DNA of 64,000 nt from NCBI GenBank assembly GCA_963965975.1, contig OZ014413.1:4536001-4600000 (forward strand), written 5' to 3'. The translations under genes and the position numbers were made by a program. The first letter of the stretch is position 1; each line of letters begins with the position of its first letter. Shown one piece after another: positions 31,583-46,410 of the stretch. Below the pieces are notes generated by a model. It searched no databases and was not told the origin of the DNA. It saw nothing but the letters and a program-made list of their open reading frames with translations. This DNA is from Xestospongia bergquistia (taxonomy: Eukaryota; Porifera; Demospongiae; Haplosclerida; Petrosiidae).

Positions 31583-34340
31583 GGGACTAAAGAAATAAAC
31601 TTATATTAACAGTTTAGTAAGTTGGTTTGCATTAACACTCTAAAGTCTTTAATTTATAGACTTTAGAAAGTTTAGAGTATTGAGTGAAGTTTATAAAGTA
31701 AACAGCTCAATCTAAAGGAATCTATGAAACTAACTAAATAAACTGCTGTTAACAGTTTAGTCAGTTGGTTTGCATTAACACTAAAAAGACTTTAATTTAA
31801 AGACTTTAGAAGGTTTAGACTATTGAGTGAAGTTTGTAAAGTAAACTGACAGTTCTAAAGGACTCTATGGGGCTAACTAAATAAACTGCTATTAACAGTT
31901 TTGTAAGTTTGTATGCATTAACACTCTAAAGTCTTTAATTTAAAGACTTTAGAAGATTTAGACTATTGATTATAGTTTATAAAGTAAGCTGCTCATTCTA
32001 AAGGACTCTATGGGACTAACTAAATAAACTTATATTAACAGTTTAGTAAGTTGGTTTGCATTAACACTCTAAAGTCTTTAATTTATAGACTTTAGAAGGT
32101 TTAGAGTATTGCGTAAAGTTTATAAAGTAAACTGCTCAGTCTAAAGGACTCTAAGGGACTAAAGAAATGAACTGCTATTAACAGTTTAGTAAGTTGGTTT
32201 GCATTAACCCTCTAAAGTCTTTAATTTAAAGACTTTAGAAGGTTTAGACCATTGAGTGAAGTTTGTAAAGTAAACTGATAGGTCTAAAGGACTCTATGGG
32301 ACTAACTAAATAAACTGCTATTAACAGTTTAGTAAGTTGTTTTGCATTAACACCCTAAAGTCTTTAATTTAAAATCTTTAGAAGGCTTAAACTATTGAGT
32401 ATAGTTTATAAAGTAAACTGCTCAGTCTAAAGGACTCTATGGGACTAAAGAAATAAACTGCTACTAACAGTTTAGTCAGTTGTTTTCCATTAACACTCTA
32501 AAGTCTTTAATTTAAAGACTTTAAAAGGTTTAGACTATTGAGTGATTTTTATAAAGTAAAAAGCTCAGTATAACCGACTCTATGAAACTAGTAAATAAAC
32601 TGCTGTTAACAGTTTAGTAAGTTGGTTTGCATTAACACTCTAAAGCCTTTAATTTAAAGACTTTAAAGGTTTAGACTATTGAGTAAATTTTATAAAGTAA
32701 ACTGCTCAGTCTAAAGGAAACTATGGGACTAACTAATTAAACTGCTATTAACAGTTTAGTAAGTTAGTTTGCATTAACACTCTAAAGTCTTTAATTTAAA
32801 GACTTTATAAACTTTAGACTATTGAGTAAAGTTCATAAAATAAACTGCTCAGTCTAAAGGACTCTATGGGACTAAAGAAATAAACTGCTATTAACGGTTT
32901 AGTAAGTTGGTTTGCGTTAACGCTCTAAAGTCTTTAATTTAAAGACTTTAGACGGTTTACAGTATTGAGTGAAGTTTGTAAAGTGAACAGTTAGGTCTAA
33001 AGGACTCTATGGGATTAACTAAATAAACTGCTATTAACAGTTTAATAAGTTGGTTTGCATTAACCCTCTAAAGTCTTTAATTTAAAGACTTTAGAAGGTT
33101 TAGACTATTGAGTAAATTTAATAAAGGAAACTGCTCATTCTAAAGGACTCTATGTGATAACTATTTAAACTGCTATTAACAGTTTTGTAAGTTTGTTTGC
33201 ATTAAAACTCTGAAGTCTTCGAATTAAAGAGTTTAGAAGGTTTAGACTATTCAGTGAAGTTTATAAAGTAATCAGCTCGGTCTAACGGACTCTATGGGTC
33301 TAACTAAATAAACTGTTATTAACAGCTTAGTAAGTTAGTTTGCGATAACACTCTAAAGTCTTTAATTTAAAGACTTTACAAGGTTTAGACTATTGAGTAA
33401 AGTTTATAAATTAAACTGCTGAGTCTAAATGACTCTATGGGACTAACTAAATAAACTGCTACTAACAGTTTAGTAAGTTGGTTTACATTAACACTCTCAA
33501 GTCTTTAATTGAAAGACTTTAGAAGGTTTAGACTATTGAGTGAAGTTTGTAAAGTAACCTGATAGGTCTAAAGGAATCTATGGGACTAACAAAATAAACT
33601 GTTATTAACAGTTTAGTAAGTTAGTATGCATTAACACTCTAAAGTCTTTAATTTAAAGACTTTAGAAGGTTTAGATTATTGATTAAGTTTTATAAAGTAA
33701 ATTGCTCAGTCTAAAGGATTCTATGGGACTAAAGAAATAAACTGCTATTAACAGTTTAGTAAGTTGGTTTGCATTAACGCTCTAAAGTCATTAATTTAAA
33801 GACTTTAGAAGGTTTAGACTATTGAGTGAAGTTTGTAAAGTGAACTGATAGGTCTAAAGGACTCTATGGGACTAACTAAATAAACTGCTATTAACAGTTT
33901 AGTAAGTTGGTTAGCATTAACACTCTAATGTCTTTAATTTAAAGACTTGAGAAGGTTTAAACTATTGAGTAAAGATTATAAAGTAAACTGCTCAGTCTAA
34001 CGGACTCTATGGGACTAAAGGAATAAACTGCTATTAACAGTTTACTAAGTTGGTTTGCATTAACACTCTAAAGTCTTTAATTTAAAGACTTTAGAAAGTT
34101 TAGACTATTGAATGAAGTTTATAAGTTAAACTGGTCAGTCTAAAGGACTCTATGAAACTAACTAAATAAACTGTTGTTAACAGTTTAGTAAGTTCGTTTG
34201 CATTAACACTCTAAAGTCTTTAATTTAAAGACTTTAGAAGGTTTAGAATATTGAATAAATTTTATAAAGGAAACTGCTCATTCTAATGGACTCTATGTGA
34301 CTAACTATTTAAACTGCTATTAACAGTTTAGTAAGTTTGT

Positions 34341-35198
34341 TTGCATTAAAACTCTGAAGTCTTTAAATTAAAGAGTTTAGAAAGTTTAGACTATTGAGTG
34401 AAGTTTATAAAGTAAACAGCTCGGTCTAACGGACTCTATGGGACTAACTAAATAAACTGCTATTAGCAGTTTAGTAAGTTAGTTTGCGATAACACTCTAA
34501 AGACTTTAATTTAAAGACTTTACAAGGTTTAGACTATTGAGTAAAGTTTATAAATTAAATTGCTGAGTATAAAGGACTCTATGGGACTAACTAAATAAAC
34601 TGTTGTTAACAGTTTAGTAAGTTCGTTTGCATTAACACTCTAAAGTCTTTAATTTAAAGACTTTAGAAGGTTTAGACTATTGAATAAATTTTATAAAGGA
34701 AAGTGCTAATTCTAAAGGACTCTATGTGACTAACTATTTAAACTGCTATTAACAGTTTAGTAAGTTGGTTTGCATTAAAACTCTGAAGTCTTTAAATTAA
34801 AGAGTTTAGAAAGTTTAGACTATTGAGTGAAGTTTATAAAGTAAACAGCTCGGTCTAACGGACTCTATGGGGCTAACTAAATAAACTGCTATTAACAGTT
34901 TAGTAAGTTAGTTTGCGATAACACTCTAAAGTCTTTAATTTAAAGACTTTACAAGGTTTAGACTATTGAGTAAAGTTTATAAATTAAATTGCTGAGTATA
35001 AAGGACTCTATGGGACTAACTAAATAAACTGCTACTAACAGTTTAGTAAGTTTGTTTACATTAACACTCTCAAGTCTTTAAGTTTAAGACTTTAGAAGGT
35101 TTAGACAATTGAGTGAAGTTTGTAAAGTAACCTGATAGGTCTAAAGGAATCTATAGGACTAACAAAATAAACTGCTATTAACAGTTTAGTAAGTTAGT
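34341..35198. repeat. 3-monomer tandem repeat (429 bp)
   Basis: The CATTAAAACTCTGAAG monomer with CAGCTCGGTCTAACGG at 34341 recurs at 34770, and the following monomers (TTGCGATAACAC, then TTAAATTGCTGAGTATAAAG) recur with it. The spacing is 429 bp. The start of the repeated unit is only approximately placed. Confidence 0.65.
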
Positions 35199-35670
35199 TT
35201 GCATTAACACTCTAAAGTCATTAATTTAAAATCTTTAGAAGATTTAGACTATTGAGTAAATTTTATAAAGTAAACTGCTCAGTCGAAAGGACTCTAAGGG
35301 ACTAAAGAAATAAACTGCTATTAACAGTTTAGAAAGTTGGTTTGCATTAACGCTCTGAAGTCATTAATTTAAAGAGTTTAGAAGGTTTAGACTATTGAGT
35401 GAAGTTTGTAAAGTGAAGTGATAGGTCTAAAGGCCTCTACGGGACTAACTAAATAAACTGGTATTAACAGTTTAGTAAGTTTGTTTGCATTAACAATCTA
35501 ATGTCTTTTATTTAAAGACTTTAGAAGGTTTAAACTACTGAGTAAAGTTTGTAAAGTAAACTGCTCAGTCTAAAGTACTCTATGGGACTAAAGAAATAAA
35601 CTGCTATTAACAGTTTAGTAAGTTGGTTTGCGTTAAAACTCTAAAGTCTTTAATTTAAAGACTTTAGAAG

Positions 35671-36530
35671 GTTTAGACTATTTAGTAAAGTTTCTAAAGT
35701 AAACTGCTCAATCTAAAGGACTCTGTTGGACTAAAGAAATAAACTGCTATTAAAAGTTCAGTAAGTTTGTTTGCATTAATACTCTAAAGTCTTTAAATTA
35801 AAGAGTTTAGAAAGATTAGAGTATTGAGTAAAGTTTATAAAGTAAACAGCTCAGTCTAAAGGACTCAATGAGACTAAAGACATAAACTGCTATTAACACT
35901 TTAGTAAGTTGGTTTGCATTAACACTCTAAAGTCTTTAACTTAAAGACTTTAGTAGTTTTAGACTATTGAGTGAGTTTTATAAAGAAAAAAAGGCTCAGT
36001 CTAAAGGACTCTATGAAACTAAGTAAATAATCTGCTGTTAACAGTTTAATAAGTTGGCTTGCATTAACACTCTAAAGTCTTTAATTTAAAGATTTTAGAA
36101 GGTTTAGACTATTTAGTAAAGTTTCTAAAGTAAACTGCTCAATCTAAAGGACTCTGTTGGACTAAAGAAATAAACTGCTATTAAAAGTTCAGTAAGTTTG
36201 TTTGCATTAATACACTAAAGTCTTTAAATTAAAGAGTTTAGAAAGATTAGAGTATTGAGTAAAGTTTATAAAGTAAACAGCTCAGTCTAAAGGACTCAAT
36301 GAGACTAAAGACATAAACTGCTATTAACACTTTAGTAAGTTGGTTGGCATTAACACACTGAAGTCTTTAAATTAAAGAGTTTAGAAGGTTTAGACTATTG
36401 AGTGAGTTTATAAAGTAAACAGCTCGGTCTAAAGGACTCTATGGGACTAACTAAATAAACTGTTATTAACAGTTTAGTAAGGTATTTTGCGATAACCCTC
36501 TAAAGTCTTTAATTTAAAGACGTTAGAAGG
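35671..36530. repeat. 3-monomer tandem repeat (about 431 bp)
   Basis: The rare monomer TAGACTATTTAGTAAAG with TGCTCAATCTAAAGG and ACTCTGTTGGACTAAAG, near 35671, repeats near 36102. It is followed in both copies by TTAAAAGTTCAGTAAG, AAGATTAGAGTATTGAG and GAGACTAAAGACATAAAC. Limits are approximate. Confidence 0.65.
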
Positions 36531-39500
36531 TTTAGACTATAAAATAAAGTTTGTAAAGGAAAGTGCTGAGTCTAAAGGACTCTATGGGACTAACTAAATA
36601 AACTGCTATCAACAGTTTAGTAAGTTGGTTCGCATTAACACTCTAAAGTCTTTAATTTAACAACTTTAGAAGGTTTAGACTATTGAGTGAAGTTTGTAAA
36701 GTAAACTGATAGGTCTAAAGGACTCTATGGGACTAACTAAATAAACTGCTATTAACAGTTTTGTAAGTTAGTTTGCATCAACACTATAAAGTCTTTAATT
36801 TAAAGACTTTAGAAGGTTTAAACTATTGAGTAAATTTTATAAAGTAAACTGCTCTGTCTAAAGGACTCTATGGGACTAAAGAAATAAACTGCTATTAACA
36901 GTTTAGTAAGTTGGTTGGCATTAACACTCTAAAGTCTTTAATTTAAAGACTTTAGAAGGTTTAGACTATTGAGTAAAGTTTCTAAAGTAAACTACTCAGT
37001 CTAAAGGACTCATTGAGACTAAAGAAATAAACTGCTATTAACAGTTTAGTAAGTTGGTTTGCGTTAACACTCTAAAGTCTTTAACTTAAAGACTTTAGAA
37101 GGTTTAGACTATTGAGTGAATTTTATAAATAAAAAAGCTCAGTCTAAAGGACTTTATCAAACTAAGTAAATAAAGTGCTGTTAACAGTTTAATACGTTTG
37201 TTTGCATTAACACTCTAAAGCCTTTAATTTAAAGACTTTAGAAGGTTTAGACTATTGAGTAAATTTTATAAAGTAAACTGCTCATTCTAATGGACTCTAT
37301 GGGAATAACTAATTAATCTGCTATTAACAGTTTAGTGAGTTGGTTTGCATTAGCACTCTGAAGTCTTTAAATTAAAGTATTTAGAAGGTTTAGACTATTG
37401 AGTGAAGTTTATAAAGTTAACAGCTTGGTCTAAAGGACTCTATGGGACTAACTAAATAAAATGTTATTAACAGTTTAGTAAGGTAGTTTGCGATAACCCT
37501 CTAAAGACTTTAATTTAAAGACGTTAGAAGGTTTAGACTATTGAATAAATTTTATAAAGGAAACAGCTGAGTCTAAAGGACTCTATGGGACTAATTAAAT
37601 AAACTGCTATTAACAGTTTAGTAAGTTGGTTCGCATTAACAGTCTAAAGTCTTTAATTTAAAGATTTTAGAAGGTTTAGACTATTGAGTGAAGTTTCTAA
37701 TGTAAACTGATAGGTCTAAAGGACTCTATGGGACTAACTAAATAAACTGCTATTAACAGTTTTGTAAGTTAGTTTGCATTAACACTCTAAAGGCTTTCAT
37801 TTAAAGACTTTAGAAGGTTTAGACTATTGCGTAAATTTTATAAAGTAAACTGCTCAGTCTAAAGGACTCAATGTGACTAAAGAAATGAACTGCTATTAAC
37901 AGTTTAGTAAGTTGTTTTGCATTAACCCTCAAAAGTCTTTAATTTAAAGACTTTAGAAAGTTTAGACTATTGAGTGAAGTTTTTAAAGTAAACTGATAGG
38001 TCTAAAGGACTCTATGGGACTAACTAAATAAACTGCTATTAACAGTTTACTAAGTTTGTTGGCATTAACACTCTAAAGTCTTTAATTTAAAGACTTTAGA
38101 ATGTTTAAACTATTGAGTAATGTTTATAAAGTAAACTGCTCAGTTTAAGGACTCTATGGGACTAAAGAAATAAACTGCTATTAACAGTTTAGTAAGTTGG
38201 TATGCATTAACACTTAAAGTCTTTAATTTAAAGACGTTAGAAGGTTTAGACTATTGAGTAAAGTTTATAAAATAAACTGCTCAGTCTAAAGGACTCAATG
38301 AGGCTAAAGAAGTAAACTGCTATTAACAATTTAGTAAGTTGGTTTGCATTAACACTAAAAAGACTTTAATTTAAAGACTTTAGAAGTTTTAGACTATTGA
38401 GTGAATTTTATAAAGAAAAAAGCACTGTCTGAAGGACTCTATGAAACTAAGTAAATAAACTGCTGTTAACAATTTAATAAGTTGTTTTACATTAACACTA
38501 TAAAGCTTTTAATTTAAAGACTTTAGAAGGTTTAGACTATTGAGTAAATTTTATAAAGTAAACTGCTCATTCTAAAGGATCTATGGGACTAACTAATTAA
38601 ACTGCTATTAACAGTTTAGTAAGTTTGTTTGCATTACCACTCTGAAATCATGAAATTAAAGAGTTTAGAAGGTTTAGACTATTGAGTGAAGTTTATAAAG
38701 GAAACAGCTCAGTCTAAAGGACTCTATGGGACTAACGAAATAAACTGTTATTAACAGTTTAGTGAGTTAGTTTGCGATAACACTCTAAAGTCTTAATTTA
38801 AAGACTTTAGAAGGTTTAGACTATTGAGTAAAGTTTATGAAGGAAACTCCTCAGTCTAAAGGACACTATGGGACTAACTAAATAAACTGCTATTAACAGT
38901 TTAGTAAGTTGGTTTGCATTAACACTCTAAAGTCTTTAATTTAAAGACTTTAGAAAGTTTATACTAGTGAGTGAAGTTTTTAAAGTAAACTGATAGGTCT
39001 AAAGGACTCTATGGGACTAATTACATAAAATGCTATTAACAGTTTAGTAAGTTAGTTTGCATTAACACTCTAAAGTCTTTAATTTAAAGACTTTTGAAGG
39101 TTTAGACTATAATGTAAAGTTTATAAAGTAAACTGCTCAGTTTAAAGCACTCTATGGGACTAAAGAAATGAACTGCTATTAACATTTTCGTAAGTTGGTT
39201 TGCATTAACCCTCTAAAGTCTTTAATTTAAAGACTTTAGAAGGTTTAGACTATTGAGTGAAGTTTGTAAAGTAAACTGATAGGTCTAAAGGACTCTATGG
39301 GACCAACTAAATAAAGTGCAATTAACAGTTTAGTAAGTTGGTTTGCATTAACACTCTAAAGTCTTTAATTTAAAGACTTTAGAAGGTTTAGAGTATTGAG
39401 TGAAGTTTATAAGTTAAACAGCTCAGTCTAAAGGAATCTATGAAACTAACTAAATAAAGTGCTGTTAACAGTTTAGTCAGTTGGTTTGCATTAACACTCA

Positions 39501-41833
39501 AAAGTCTTTAATTTAAAGACTTTAGAAGGTTTAGACTATTGAGTAAAGTTTATAAAGTAAGCTGCTCATTCTAAAGGACTCTATGTGGCTCACTAAATAA
39601 ACTGCTATTAACAGTTTAGTAAGTTGGTTTGCATTATCACTCTAAAGTCTTTAATTTAAAGACTTTTGAAGGTTTAGACTATTAAGTAAATTTTACAAAG
39701 TAAACTGCTCAGTGTAAAGGACACTATGGGACTAACTAATTAAACTGCTATTAACAGTTTAGTAAGTTAGTATGCATTAACACTCTAAAGTCTTTAATTT
39801 AAAGACTTTTTAAAGTTTAGACTATTGAGTAAAGTTTATAAAGTAAACTGCTCAGTCTAAAGGACTCTATGAAACTAAGTAAATAAACTGCTGTTAACAT
39901 TTTAGTAAGTTGGTTTGCATTAACACTCTAAAGCCTTTAATTTAAAGACTTTATAAGGTTTAGACTATTGAGTAAATTTTAGAAAGTAAACTGCTCAGTC
40001 TAAAGGACACTATGGGACTAACTAATTAAACTGCTATTAACAGTTTTGTAAGTTAGTTTGCATTTACACTCTAAAGTCTTTAATTTAAAGACTTTTTAAA
40101 GTTTAGACTATTGATTAAAGTTTATAAAGTAAACTGCTCAGTCTAAAGGACTCTATGGGACTAAAGAAATAAAATGCTATTAACAGTTTAGTAAGTTGGT
40201 TTGCATTAACGCTCTAAAGTCTTTAATTTAAAGACTTTAGGAGGTTTACACTATTGAGTGAAGTTTGTAAAGTGAATAGTTAGGTCTAAAGGACTCTATG
40301 GGATTAACTAAATAAACTGCTATTAACAGTTTAGTAAGTTGGTTTGCATTAACACTCTAAAGTCTTTAATTTAAAGACTTTAGAAGGTTCAGACTATTAA
40401 GTAAATTTTATAAAGGAAACTACTCATCTTAAAGGACTCTATGTGACTAACTATTTAAATTGCTATTAACAGTTTAGTAAGTTGGTTTGCATTAAAACTC
40501 TGAAGTCTTTAAATTAAAGAGTTTAGAAGGTTTAGACTATTCAGTGAAGTTTATAAAGTAATCAGCTCGGTCTAACGGACTCTATGGGACTAACTAAATA
40601 AACTGTTATTAACAGTTTAGTAAGTTAGTTTGCGATAACACTCTAAAATCTTTAATTTAAAGACATTACAAGGTTTAGAGTATTGAGCAAAATTTATAAA
40701 TTAAACTGCTGAGTTTAAAGGACTATATTGGACTAACTAAATAAACTGCTACTAACAGTTTAGTAAGTTGGTTTTCACTAACACTCTGAAGTCTTTAATT
40801 TAAAGACTTTAGAAGGTTTAGACTATTGAGTGAAGTTTGTAAAGTAACCTGATAGTTCTAACGGAATCTATGGGACTAACAAAATAAACTGCTATTAACA
40901 GTTTAGTAAGTTAGTTTGCATTAACGCTCTAAAGTTTTTAATTTAAAGACTTTAGAAGGTTTAGACTATTGATTAAATTTTATAAAGTAAACTGCTCAGT
41001 CTAAAGGACTCTATGGGACTAATTAAATAAACTGCTATTAACACTTTAGTAAGTTGGTTTGCGATAACACTGTAAAATCTTTAATTTAAAGACTTTACAA
41101 GGTTTAGACTATTGAGTGAAGTTTGTAAAGTGAACTGATAGGTCTAAAGGACTCTATGGGACTAACTAAACAAACTGCTATTAACAGTTTAGTAAGTTTG
41201 TTAGCATTAACACTCTAATGTCTTTCATTTAAAGACTTGAGAAGGTTTAAACTAATGAGTAAAGATTATAAAGTAAACTGCTCAGTCTAAAGGACTCTAT
41301 GGGACCAAAGGAATAAACTGCTATTAACAGCTAATTAAGTTGGTTTGCATTAACACTCTAATGTCTTCATTTTAAAGACTTTTGAAAGTTTAGACTATTG
41401 AGTGGAGTTTAGAAGGTAAACTGGTCAGTCTAAAGGACTCTATCAAACTAACTAAATAAACTGTTGTTAACAGTTTAGTAAGTTCGTTTGCATTAACACT
41501 CTAAAGTCTTTAATTTAAAGACTTTAGAAGGTTTAGACTATTGAGTAAATTTTATAAAGGAACCTGCTCATTCTAAAGGACTCTATGTGACTAACTATTT
41601 AAACTGCTATTAACAGTTTAGTAAGTTGGTTTGCATTAAAACTTTGAAGTCTTTAAATTAAAGAGTTTAGAAGGTTTAGACTATTGCGTGATGTTTATAA
41701 AGTAAACAGCTCGGTCTAACGGACTCTATGGGACTAACTAAATAAACTGTTATTAACAGTTTAGTAAGTTCGTTTGCGATAACACTCTAAAATCTTTAAT
41801 TTAAAGACTTTACAAGGTTTAGACTATTGAGTA

Positions 41834-44691
41834 AAGTTTATAAATTAAATTGCTGAGTATAAAGGACTCTATGGGACTAACTAAATAAACTGCTACTAAC
41901 AGTTTAGTAAGTTGGTTTACATTAACACTCTCAAGTCATTAAGTTAAAGACTTTAGAAGGTTTAGACTATTGAGTGAAGTTTGTAAAGTAACCTGATAGG
42001 TCTAAAGGAATCTATGGGACTAACAAAATAAACTGCTATTAACAGTTTAGTAAGTTAGTTTGCATTAACGCTCTAAAGTCTTTAATTTAAAAACTTTAGA
42101 AGGTTTAGACTATTGAGTAAAGTTTATAAGGTAAACTGCTAAGTCTAAAGGACTCTAAGGGACTAAAGAAATAAACTGCTATTAACAGCTTAGTAAGTTG
42201 GTTTGCATTAACGCTCTGAAGTCATTAATTTAAAGATTTTAGAAGGTTTAGACTATTGAGTGAAGTTTGTAAAGTGAACTGATAGGTCTAAAGGCCTCTA
42301 CGGGACTAACTAAATAAACTACTATTAACAGTTTAGTAAGTTTGTTTGCATTAACAATCTAATGTCTTTTATTTAAAGACTTTAGAAGGTTTAAACTACT
42401 GAGTAAAGTTTGTAAAGTAAACTGCTCAGTCTAAAGGACTCTATGGGACTAAAGAAATAAACTGCTATTAACAGTTTAGTAAGTTGGTTTGCATTAACAC
42501 TCTAAAGTCTTTAATTTAAAGACACTAGAAGGTTTAGACTATTGAGTAAAGTTTCTAAAGTAAACTGCTCAATCTAAAGGACTCTGTGGGACTAAAGAAA
42601 CAAACTGCTATTAAGAGTTCAGTAAGTTGGTTTGCATTAAAACTCCAAAGTGTTTAAATTGAAGAGTTTAGAAAGTTTAGACTATTGAGTGAAGTTTATA
42701 AGGTAAACTGGTCATTCTAAAGGACTCTATGAAACTGACTAAATAAACTGTTATTAACAGTTTAGTAAGTTGGTTCGCATTAACCCTCTAAAGTCTTTAA
42801 TTTAAAGACTTTAGAAGGTTTAGACTAATGAGTGAAGTTTTCAAAGTAAACTGATAGGTCTAAAGGACTCTATGGGACTAACTAAATAAACTGCTATTAA
42901 CAGTTTAGAAAGTTAGTTTGCATTAACACTTTAAAGTCTTTAAATTAAAGACTTTAGAAGGTTTAAACTATTGAGTAATATTTATAAAGTAAACTGCTCA
43001 GTCTAAAGGACTCTATGGGACTAAAGAAATAAACTGCTATTAACAGTTTAGTAAGTTAGTTTGCATTAACACTCTAAAGTCTTTAATTTAAAGACTTTAG
43101 AAGTTTTGGACTATTGAGTAAATTTTATAAAGTAAACCCTCATTCTAAAGGACTCTATGGGACTAACAAATTAAACTGCTATTAAGAGTTTAGTAAGTTT
43201 GTTTGCTTTAACACTCTGAAGTCTTTAAATTAATGACTTTAGAAGGTTTAGACTATTGAGTGAAGTTTATAAATTAAATTGCTGAGTATAAAGGACTCTA
43301 TGGACTAACTAAATAAACTTCTACTAACAGTTTAGTAAGTTGGTTTACATTAACACTCTCAAGTCATTAAGTTAAAGACTTTAGAAGGTTTAGACTATTG
43401 AGTGAAGTTTGTAAAGTAACCTGATAGGTCTAAAGGAATCTATGGGACTAACAAAATAAACTGCTATTAACAGTTTAGTAAGTTAGTTTGCATTAACGCT
43501 CTAAAGTCTTTAATTTAAAAACTTTAGAAGGTTTAGACTATTGAGTAAAGTTTATAAGGTAAACTGCTAAGTCTAAAGGACTCTAAGGGACTAAAGAAAT
43601 AAACTGCTATTAACAGCTTAGTAAGTTGGTTTGCATTAACACTCTGAAGTCATTAATTTAAAGATTTTAGAAGGTTTAGACTATTGAGTGAAGTTTGTAA
43701 AGTGAACTGATAGGTCTAAAGGCCTCTACGGGACTAACTAAATAAACTACTATTAACAGTTTAGTAAGTTTGTTTGCATTAACAATCTAATGTCTTTTAT
43801 TTAAAGACTTTAGAAGGTTTAAACTACTGAGTAAAGTTTGTAAAGTAAACTGCTCAGTCTAAAGGACTCTATGGGACTAAAGAAATAAACTGCTATTAAC
43901 AGTTTAGTAAGTTGGTTTGCATTAACACTCTAAAGTCTTTAATTTAAAGACACTAGAAGGTTTAGACTATTGAGTAAAGTTTCTAAAGTAAACTGCTCAA
44001 TCTAAAGGACTCTGTGGGACTTAAGAAATAAACTGCTATTAAGAGGTCAGTAAGTTGGTTTGCATTAAAACTCCAAAGTGTTTAAATTGAAGAGTTTAGA
44101 AAGTGTAGACTGTTGAGTGAAGTTTATAAGGTAAACTGGTCATTCTAAAGGACTCTATGAAACTGACTAAATAAACTGTTATTAACAGTTTAGTAAGTTG
44201 GTTCGCATTAACCCTCTAAAGTCTTTAATTTAAAGACTTTAGAAGGTTTAGACTATTGAGTGAAGTTTTTAAAGTAAACTGATAGGTCTAAAGGACTCTA
44301 TGGGACTAACTAAATAAACTGCTATTAACAGTTTAGAAAGTTAGTTTGCATTAACACTTTAAAGTCTTTAAATTAAAGACTTTAGAAGGTTTAAACTATT
44401 GAGTAATATTTATAAAGTAAACTAGTCAGTCTAAAGGACTCTATGGGACTAAAGAAATAAACTGCTATTAACAGTTTAGTAAGTTAGTTTGCATTAACAC
44501 TCTAAAGTCTTTAATTTAAAGACTTTAGAAGTTTTGGACTATAGAGTAAATTTTATAAAGTAAACTGCTCATTCTAAAGGACTCTATGGGACTAACAAAT
44601 TAAACTGCTATTAAGAGTTTAGTAAGTTTGTTTGCTTTAACACTCTGAAGTCTTTAAATTAATGACTTTAGAAGGTTTAGACTATTGAGTG
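41834..44691. repeat. Tandem duplication of a 10-monomer unit (1,429 bp each)
   Basis: Copies at 41834-43262 and 43263-44691. Shared rare markers in order are TTAAATTGCTGAGTATAAAG, GTCATTAAGTTAAAG, GGCCTCTACGGGAC, AACAATCTAATGTC, GACACTAGAAGG, GAAACTGACTAAATAAAC, GAGTAATATTTATAAAG and TTGCTTTAACACTCTG. The switch lies within AAGTTTATAAA: the left copy enters from GTAAAGTTTATAAATTAAAT, the middle junction reads GAAGTTTATAAATTAAAT, and the right copy leaves as GAAGTTTATAAAGTAAAC. A few substitutions and 1-bp indels separate the copies. Confidence 0.88.
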
Positions 44692-46410
44692 AAGTTTATA
44701 AAGTAAACAGCTCAGTCTAAAGGAGTCTAAAAACTAAATAAATAACCTGCTATTAACTGTTTAGTAAGTTGGTTTGCATTAACACTCTAAAGTCTTTAAT
44801 CTAAAGACTTTAGAAGGTTTACACTATTGAGTTAATTTTATAAAGTAAAAAGCTCAGTCTAAAGGACTCTATGAAACTAAGTAAGTAAACTGCTGTTACA
44901 GCTTAGTAAGTTGGTTTGCATTAAGACTCTGTAGCCTTTAATTTAAAGACTTTAGAAGTTTTAGACTATTGATTAAAGTTTATAAAGTAAACTGCTCAAT
45001 CTAAAGGACTCTATGGGACTAAACAATAAACTGCTATTAAAAGTTCAGTAACTTGTTTTGCATTAACACTCTAAAGTCTTTAAATTGAAGAGTTTAGAAA
45101 GTTTAAACTGTTGAGTGAAGTTTGTAAAGTAAACTGGTCATTCTAAAGGACTCTATGAAACTAACTAAATAAACTTTTATTAACAGTTTAGTAACTTGTT
45201 TTGCATTAACCCTCTAAAGTCTTTAATTTAAAGACTTTAGAAGGTTTAGACTATTGAGTGAAGTTTTTAAAGTAAACTGATATGTCTAAAGGACTCTATG
45301 GGACTAACTAAGTAAACTGCTATTAACAGTTTAGTAAGTTAGTTTGCATTAACACTCTAAAGTCTTTAATTTAAAGACTTTAGAAGGTTTAAACTATTGA
45401 GTGTATTTTATAAAGTAAACTGCTCAGTCTAAAGGACTCTATGGGACAAAAGAAATAAGCCGCTATTAACAGTTTAGTAACTTAGTTTGCATTAACACTC
45501 TAAAGTATTTAATTTAAAGACTTTAGAAGGTTTAGAGTATTGAGTGAAGTTTATAAAGTAAAAAGCTCAGTCTAAAGGACTTTATGAAACTAAGTAAATA
45601 AACTGCTTTTAACAGTTTAGCAAGTTGGTTTGCATTAACACTCTAAAGTCTTTAATTTAAAGACTTTAGAAACTTTAGACTATTGAGTATATTTTATAAA
45701 TGAAACCGCTCATTCTAAAGGACAGTGGACTAACTAAATAAACTGCTCTTAACAGTTTAGTAAGTTTGTTTGCATTAACACTTTGAAGTCTTTAAATTAA
45801 AGAGATTAGAAGGTTTAGACTATTGAGTGAAGTTTATAAAGTAAACAGCTCGGTCTAAGGGTCTCTATGGGAGTAACTAAATAAACTGTTATTAACAGTT
45901 TAGTAAGTTAGTTTGTATTAACACTCTGAAGTCTTTAATTTAAAGACTTTAGAAGGTTTAGACTATTGAGTAAACTTTATAAAATAAACTGCTTAGTCTA
46001 AGGGACTCTATGGGACTAACGAAATAAACTGCTATTAACATTTTTGTAAGTTGGTCTGCATTAACACTCTAAAGTCTTTAAATTGAAGAGTTTAGAAAGT
46101 TTAGACTATTGAGTGAAGCTTATAAAGTAAACTGGTCATTCTAAAGGAATCTATGGGACTAAAGAAATAAACAGCTATTAACAGTTTAGTAAGTTTCTTT
46201 GTATTAACACTCTAAAGTCTTCAATTTAAAGACTTTAGAAGGTTTAGACTATTGAGTAATGTTTCTAAAGTAAACTGCTCAATTTAAAGGACTCTATGGG
46301 ACTAAAGAAATAAACTGCTATTAAAAGTTCAGTAAGTTGGTTTGCATTAACACTCTAAAGTCTTTAAATTGAAGAGTTTAGAAAGTTTAGATTATTGAGT
46401 GAAGTTTATA

